Under the pieces are notes generated by a model that was not told the DNA's origin, did no database searches, and was given only the letters and a program-made list of their open reading frames with translations. Below, in pieces: positions 6,420-8,748 of a stretch of DNA of 8,748 nucleotides (its first letter is position 1; every line of letters starts with the position of its first letter). This DNA comes from an uncultured Schwartzia sp. (GTDB lineage Bacteria > Bacillota > Negativicutes > Selenomonadales > Selenomonadaceae): NCBI GenBank assembly GCA_905373705.1, contig CAJPUA010000026.1, positions 1 through 8,748 of the forward strand, given 5' to 3'. A program made the position numbers and the translations under genes.

Positions 6420-7619
6420 TCAGCCGAGAAGCGGCCCCAGAAGGCGGTCATAAAAATCAATGACGTACGCCATCGGACTGAACCCAATTTCCATAGAGCT
6501 GTCGGCAATCATATCAATACGACCGGTTTCCTTGCCTTCATAGCAGAGAACCAACTCGCCAACTTTATCGCCGCGTCGGATGGGGGCGTTGATGAAGCGC
6601 GGCATATCAAGCCGCAACGAGCAGCGGCGCTCCGTCTCGCCGTCGAGCAGCACGTGGCGCACATCGGCGCGCGGGTGCGCCGTCACCTTATACGTTGAGC
6701 CATTGTGCACCCAGACCGTACCCTCGATTTTTTCCCGCGGCGGTCCGGGCGCGACCCTCACCCGCGAAAAACCGTAATCAAGGAGCGCCGCCGTATCGGA
6801 AAAGCGGGCGTCGCCGTTGATCGCATTCATGACGATGCTGATAAGCGTGACGCCGTTCCGCTCTGCGGCGCCTGCCAGGCATCCGCCCGCCGCTTCTGTC
6901 CATCCGGTCTTTATGCCGACCATCCCGCGATATTGCCCGAGTAAATGATTCGTATTCTCGGCTTCCCACGGCGGACTTTGCGGCGACTGGAAGCGTACCG
7001 TGTGGCGCGCCGTCCCGACGATGCGACGAAATATCGGCAGTTCCCACGCCGCGCGGGAAATTTTCATCATATCGCGCGCCGTCGACACATGCCCCAGCGC
7101 GGGCAAACCGTTCGGATTGCGAAACTGGGTGCGATCCGCCCCCAGCGCTGCCGCCCGCTCTGTCATCAGCTCCGAAAACTGATCCACGGACGGCGCCAGC
7201 TGCTCAGCCACAGCGACAGACGCGCCATTATCCGACTCCAGCATCATCTCCGTCAAAAGCTCTTCCATCGTGAGCCGATCGCCCGCCGAGAGCTCGGCGT
7301 ATTCCGTATCTGCCGCCGCCTCGCTGACTGTCACCGGAGTGTTCAGATCTCCTTTTTCCAGCGCTAAAAGGCAGGTCATAATCTTCGTCATGCTGGCGGG
7401 GTACATCAGGCGGTCGGCGTTCTTTTCGTAAAGGACCCGCCCCGTCGACGCCTCGACGACAATCGCCGCCTCGGCCGTAATCGCAGGCGGCCGCGCGGGC
7501 CCCGACAGCGCCGCCTCGCCGCGGCACGGCAAAGCGAAAAGCACCGCCAGAAGAAGCCACCGCAAAATCCCCGGCAACGCCTTTCCCGTCTGAAAAATTT
7601 TATCGTTTACGCATATCAT
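6420..7619 (-). CDS. D-alanyl-D-alanine carboxypeptidase (PBP5-like, exported)
   Basis: This serine peptidase removes the terminal D-Ala from peptidoglycan pentapeptides outside the cytoplasmic membrane, limiting cross-linking. With the chosen start it has 399 residues: a signal peptide (hydrophobic 18-31, likely cut near GEA at 34-36) and an S11 peptidase domain with S76-x-x-K79 (PASMTK), S129-D130-N131, and K237-T238-G239. A PBP5 C-terminal domain follows (about 285-378), then a hydrophobic/amphipathic tail (AYVIDFYDRLLGPLLG) that may anchor it. Start: the ATG at 7619 follows AGAGGAG (complement of 7631-7637) at 11 nt. A longer frame from 7658 lacks a ribosome site and would leave only about 9 nt after the predicted transcription start. 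It is DacA/DacF-like, but I cannot say which. It is first in a probable operon with ilvE. Confidence 0.93.
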   Translation of the reverse strand: MICVNDKIFQTGKALPGILRWLLLAVLFALPCRGEAALSGPARPPAITAEAAIVVEASTGRVLYEKNADRLMYPASMTKIMTCLLALEKGDLNTPVTVSEAAADTEYAELSAGDRLTMEELLTEMMLESDNGASVAVAEQLAPSVDQFSELMTERAAALGADRTQFRNPNGLPALGHVSTARDMMKISRAAWELPIFRRIVGTARHTVRFQSPQSPPWEAENTNHLLGQYRGMVGIKTGWTEAAGGCLAGAAERNGVTLISIVMNAINGDARFSDTAALLDYGFSRVRVAPGPPREKIEGTVWVHNGSTYKVTAHPRADVRHVLLDGETERRCSLRLDMPRFINAPIRRGDKVGELVLCYEGKETGRIDMIADSSMEIGFSPMAYVIDFYDRLLGPLLG

Positions 7620-7673
7620 TCGCGTCTTGTCTCCTCTTATCAAAATCAACGGCATCATTAATCCGTAATCTTT

Positions 7674-7702
7674 ATTATATCCTTCCCAGCGTTTTCCCGC
7701 AA
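7674..7702 (-). promoter_or_regulatory. Promoter of the carboxypeptidase-ilvE operon
   Basis: Read on the minus strand, a perfect TATAAT (complement of 7674-7679) lies 17 bp from TTGCGG (complement of 7697-7702), a weak -35 matching at TTG only. Transcription would start near 7667, about 48 nt before the chosen ATG. A CTTCCC/GGGAAG inverted repeat (7682-7687 with 7703-7708) spans the spacer and -35, so it may be an operator. Confidence 0.55.
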
Positions 7703-7734
7703 GGGAAGAAACGCGCTCCCTCCCGGGAAAGGGA
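7682..7734. repeat. Cluster of G/C-rich inverted repeats upstream of the carboxypeptidase
   Basis: CTTCCC (7682-7687) pairs with GGGAAG (7703-7708). TCCC at 7717-7720 can pair with GGGA at 7731-7734. Between these lies the perfect palindrome TCCCGGGA (7721-7728). The first repeat overlaps the minus-strand promoter. The role is unknown. The elements may be operator sites or simply purine/pyrimidine-biased sequence. Confidence 0.35.
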
Positions 7735-7877
7735 TCAGCCTCTTTCCCCGTCTTTATTTTGCCACGGATTTTCTCGTTTTATTATTTTTACAAGATATTT
7801 TATTCCGTTCGAAGCAAGAAAAGATAAACAATCTTCCCCTTCTTTTTTTCATTTTCACACAAAAAGTGCTCCAGCTG

Positions 7878-7906
7878 TCGACAAAAATTCTTTTCTATTA
7901 TATAAT
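7878..7906 (+). promoter_or_regulatory. Sigma-70-type promoter of the DUF951-cheB operon
   Basis: The -35 TCGACA (7878-7883, 5 of 6 matches to TTGACA) and the -10 TATAAT (7901-7906, perfect) are separated by an ideal 17 bp. AT-rich sequence upstream could act as an UP element. Transcription would begin near 7913, leaving a very short leader before the ATG at 7930. The -35 lies within the 8-bp palindrome TGTCGACA (7876-7883), a possible repressor site. Confidence 0.75.
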
Positions 7907-7929
7907 AGCGCCGTAAGGGGGATATACTT

Positions 7930-8136
7930 ATGGATCGGATACGCTACGAAATCGGCGATATCGTTCGCTTAAAAAAGAAACACCCGTGTGGGAGCGATTG
8001 TTGGAAGATTCTCCGCACCGGTATGGATTTCGGTCTGAAATGCGAAGGCTGCGGCCATTTTGTCATGATGCCGCGCCCGAAATTTGAAAAAATGGCGCGG
8101 GGCATCATGGAAAAGGCCCCCGGGGAGGAAGCATAA
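7930..8136 (+). CDS. DUF951 family small cysteine-containing protein
   Basis: This 68-residue cytoplasmic protein matches the DUF951 family found across Firmicutes (Bacillus subtilis YyzM is a member as I recall). Family signs are YEIGDIVRLKKKHPCG (6-21), the GMDFGLKCEGCGH core (31-43) and MMPRPKFEK (46-54). C20, C38 and C41, with C24 or H43, could bind a zinc ion as a small ribbon. That is inferred from residues only. No biochemical function is established to my knowledge. The start follows AAGGGGG at 7915-7921 with 8-nt spacing and is well placed behind the promoter. Its stop codon touches the start codon of the following CheB-type gene, which points to coupled translation. Confidence 0.88.
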   Translation: MDRIRYEIGDIVRLKKKHPCGSDCWKILRTGMDFGLKCEGCGHFVMMPRPKFEKMARGIMEKAPGEEA

Positions 8137-8748
8137 ATGGATCCCATCCGCGTCTTAATTGTTGACGATTCAAAAATTTTCTGCCAAATGCTCAAGGACG
8201 ATTTAGAAAAGGGCCTTCCCGCGGGCTCGGAAATCCTGACCGCGCGGGACGCAATCGCTGCCTGGGCACAGCTTTTGTCTGACCGCCCCCAGGTGATCCT
8301 TTTGGACGAAGAAATGCCGCGATTGGGAGGGACCAGCTTTTTAGAGTGGCTGAAAGACGGCGATATCGCTATCCCGACGATGCTCATGAGCGGCAATCCC
8401 GCCTATAAAGAGAAGGCACTCGCCGCCGGAGCGGCGCTCTTTCTGCTCAAACCGTCCGGCTCCTTTGTCGGGGAGTCCCCGGATTTTTTCCGTCTGGTGC
8501 GGGAAAGTGTTACGAAGCTTGCCCGGCGTCCCTCTCGTTTACCGGACGCGTTCGGCAGCGATACGGCCCCGCAGCTGCCCACAGAAGCGGAGCCCATAAC
8601 GGTCTCTCTGGCCTCGCCTTACCTTGATGACGTCATATCATTGCTCGATCCTAAAACCGCCCCGTCCCTAATTGCTATCGGCGCTTCGACCGGCGGCCCC
8701 GAAGCGCTCGCCATGCTGCTGGCGAAGCTCCAGCCGCCGCTGCCGCCG
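8137..8748 (+). CDS. cheB: CheB-type response regulator/protein-glutamate methylesterase, 3' end missing
   Basis: The reading frame stays open to the window edge, giving the first 204 residues. An N-terminal receiver (about 1-125) shows acidic D10-D11, phospho-acceptor D57 in LLDEEMPRLGG, switch S85 in LMSG, and K105 in LLKPSG. A variable linker (about 130-176) leads to the start of a CheB methylesterase domain, IAIGASTGGPEAL, with nucleophile S184. The His and Asp of the triad lie beyond the window. Full CheB removes methyl groups from receptor glutamates when phosphorylated by CheA, resetting chemotaxis. The ATG directly follows the DUF951 stop and uses GGGGAGG at 8122-8128 inside that gene, so the two are translationally coupled. 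No other chemotaxis gene is visible, so it may belong to an unseen downstream cluster or act outside classical chemotaxis. Confidence 0.88.
   Translation, partial: MDPIRVLIVDDSKIFCQMLKDDLEKGLPAGSEILTARDAIAAWAQLLSDRPQVILLDEEMPRLGGTSFLEWLKDGDIAIPTMLMSGNPAYKEKALAAGAALFLLKPSGSFVGESPDFFRLVRESVTKLARRPSRLPDAFGSDTAPQLPTEAEPITVSLASPYLDDVISLLDPKTAPSLIAIGASTGGPEALAMLLAKLQPPLPP

Larger units (their letters stand above)
7620..7929. other. 310-bp divergent intergenic region
   Basis: This gap separates the minus-strand carboxypeptidase from the plus-strand DUF951 gene. It contains one promoter for each direction (7674-7702 minus, 7878-7906 plus) and G/C-rich inverted repeats at 7682-7708 and 7717-7734. Between them lies a long AT-rich, T-rich stretch (about 7741-7900) that contrasts with the surrounding GC-rich genes. 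I see no open frame with a ribosome site, no tRNA and no clear terminator. A small RNA cannot be excluded. Confidence 0.6.

Noticed and set aside
7620..7658. Earlier ATG for the carboxypeptidase
   Set aside because: It has no ribosome site and would lie only about 9 nt after the predicted transcription start. The ATG at 7619 has AGAGGAG upstream, though at a longish 11-nt spacing.
8403..8597. Minus-strand frame of 64 codons
   Set aside because: Antisense to the receiver and linker of the CheB-type gene, with no ribosome site or motif.
1..8748. CRISPR array, tRNA, rRNA, insertion sequence or defence system
   Set aside because: I looked for regularly spaced repeats, cloverleaf structures, transposase motifs and nuclease/helicase motifs and found none. 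By eye, small RNAs could be missed.

Overview
The window looks like chromosomal DNA from a moderately GC-rich Firmicute, most likely a diderm of the Negativicutes type. This is inferred from strong G-rich Shine-Dalgarno sites, TATAAT promoters set in AT-rich gaps, Firmicute-style MetNIQ, IlvE and DUF951 proteins, and a high-GC coding background. The genus cannot be named from the sequence alone. I see no rRNA, tRNA, CRISPR array, insertion sequence or phage gene.

Layout. (1) Positions 1-2483 hold a leader with an extended -10 promoter, then a two-component operon: an OmpR/PhoB-type response regulator (214-900) and its membrane histidine kinase (897-2483), joined by an ATGA overlap. (2) Positions 2484-5302 hold a second promoter of the same extended -10 kind, a short leader with two hairpins, and the methionine ABC importer metN-metI-metQ (ATPase, permease, substrate-binding lipoprotein), closed by a strong bidirectional terminator. 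(3) Positions 5362-7619, on the minus strand, hold a D-alanyl-D-alanine carboxypeptidase followed 32 bp later by the branched-chain aminotransferase ilvE. They converge on the metNIQ terminator. (4) A 310 bp AT-rich divergent gap (7620-7929) carries one promoter for each direction. (5) From 7930 to the window edge lie a small cysteine-containing DUF951 protein and, directly abutting it, a CheB-type protein (receiver plus start of the methylesterase domain). The CheB gene is cut off by the window end.

How the genes work together. MetN, MetI and MetQ form one uptake machine for methionine, probably feedback-controlled through the MetN C-terminal domain. IlvE closes or opens the branched-chain amino acid pathway, so two neighbouring units deal with amino acid supply. 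The two-component pair senses something outside the cell. Its sensor region carries an unusual Cys/Met/His cluster that suggests a metal or redox cue (inference). The carboxypeptidase trims peptidoglycan side chains. The CheB-like protein suggests a motile, chemotactic cell or a related methylation pathway.

Most of the window is ordinary housekeeping and transport content. The points most worth a second look are the DUF951-CheB coupling, the kinase sensor insert, the hairpin leader of metNIQ, and a perfect inverted repeat inside the response regulator gene. Nothing here is clearly a new system.
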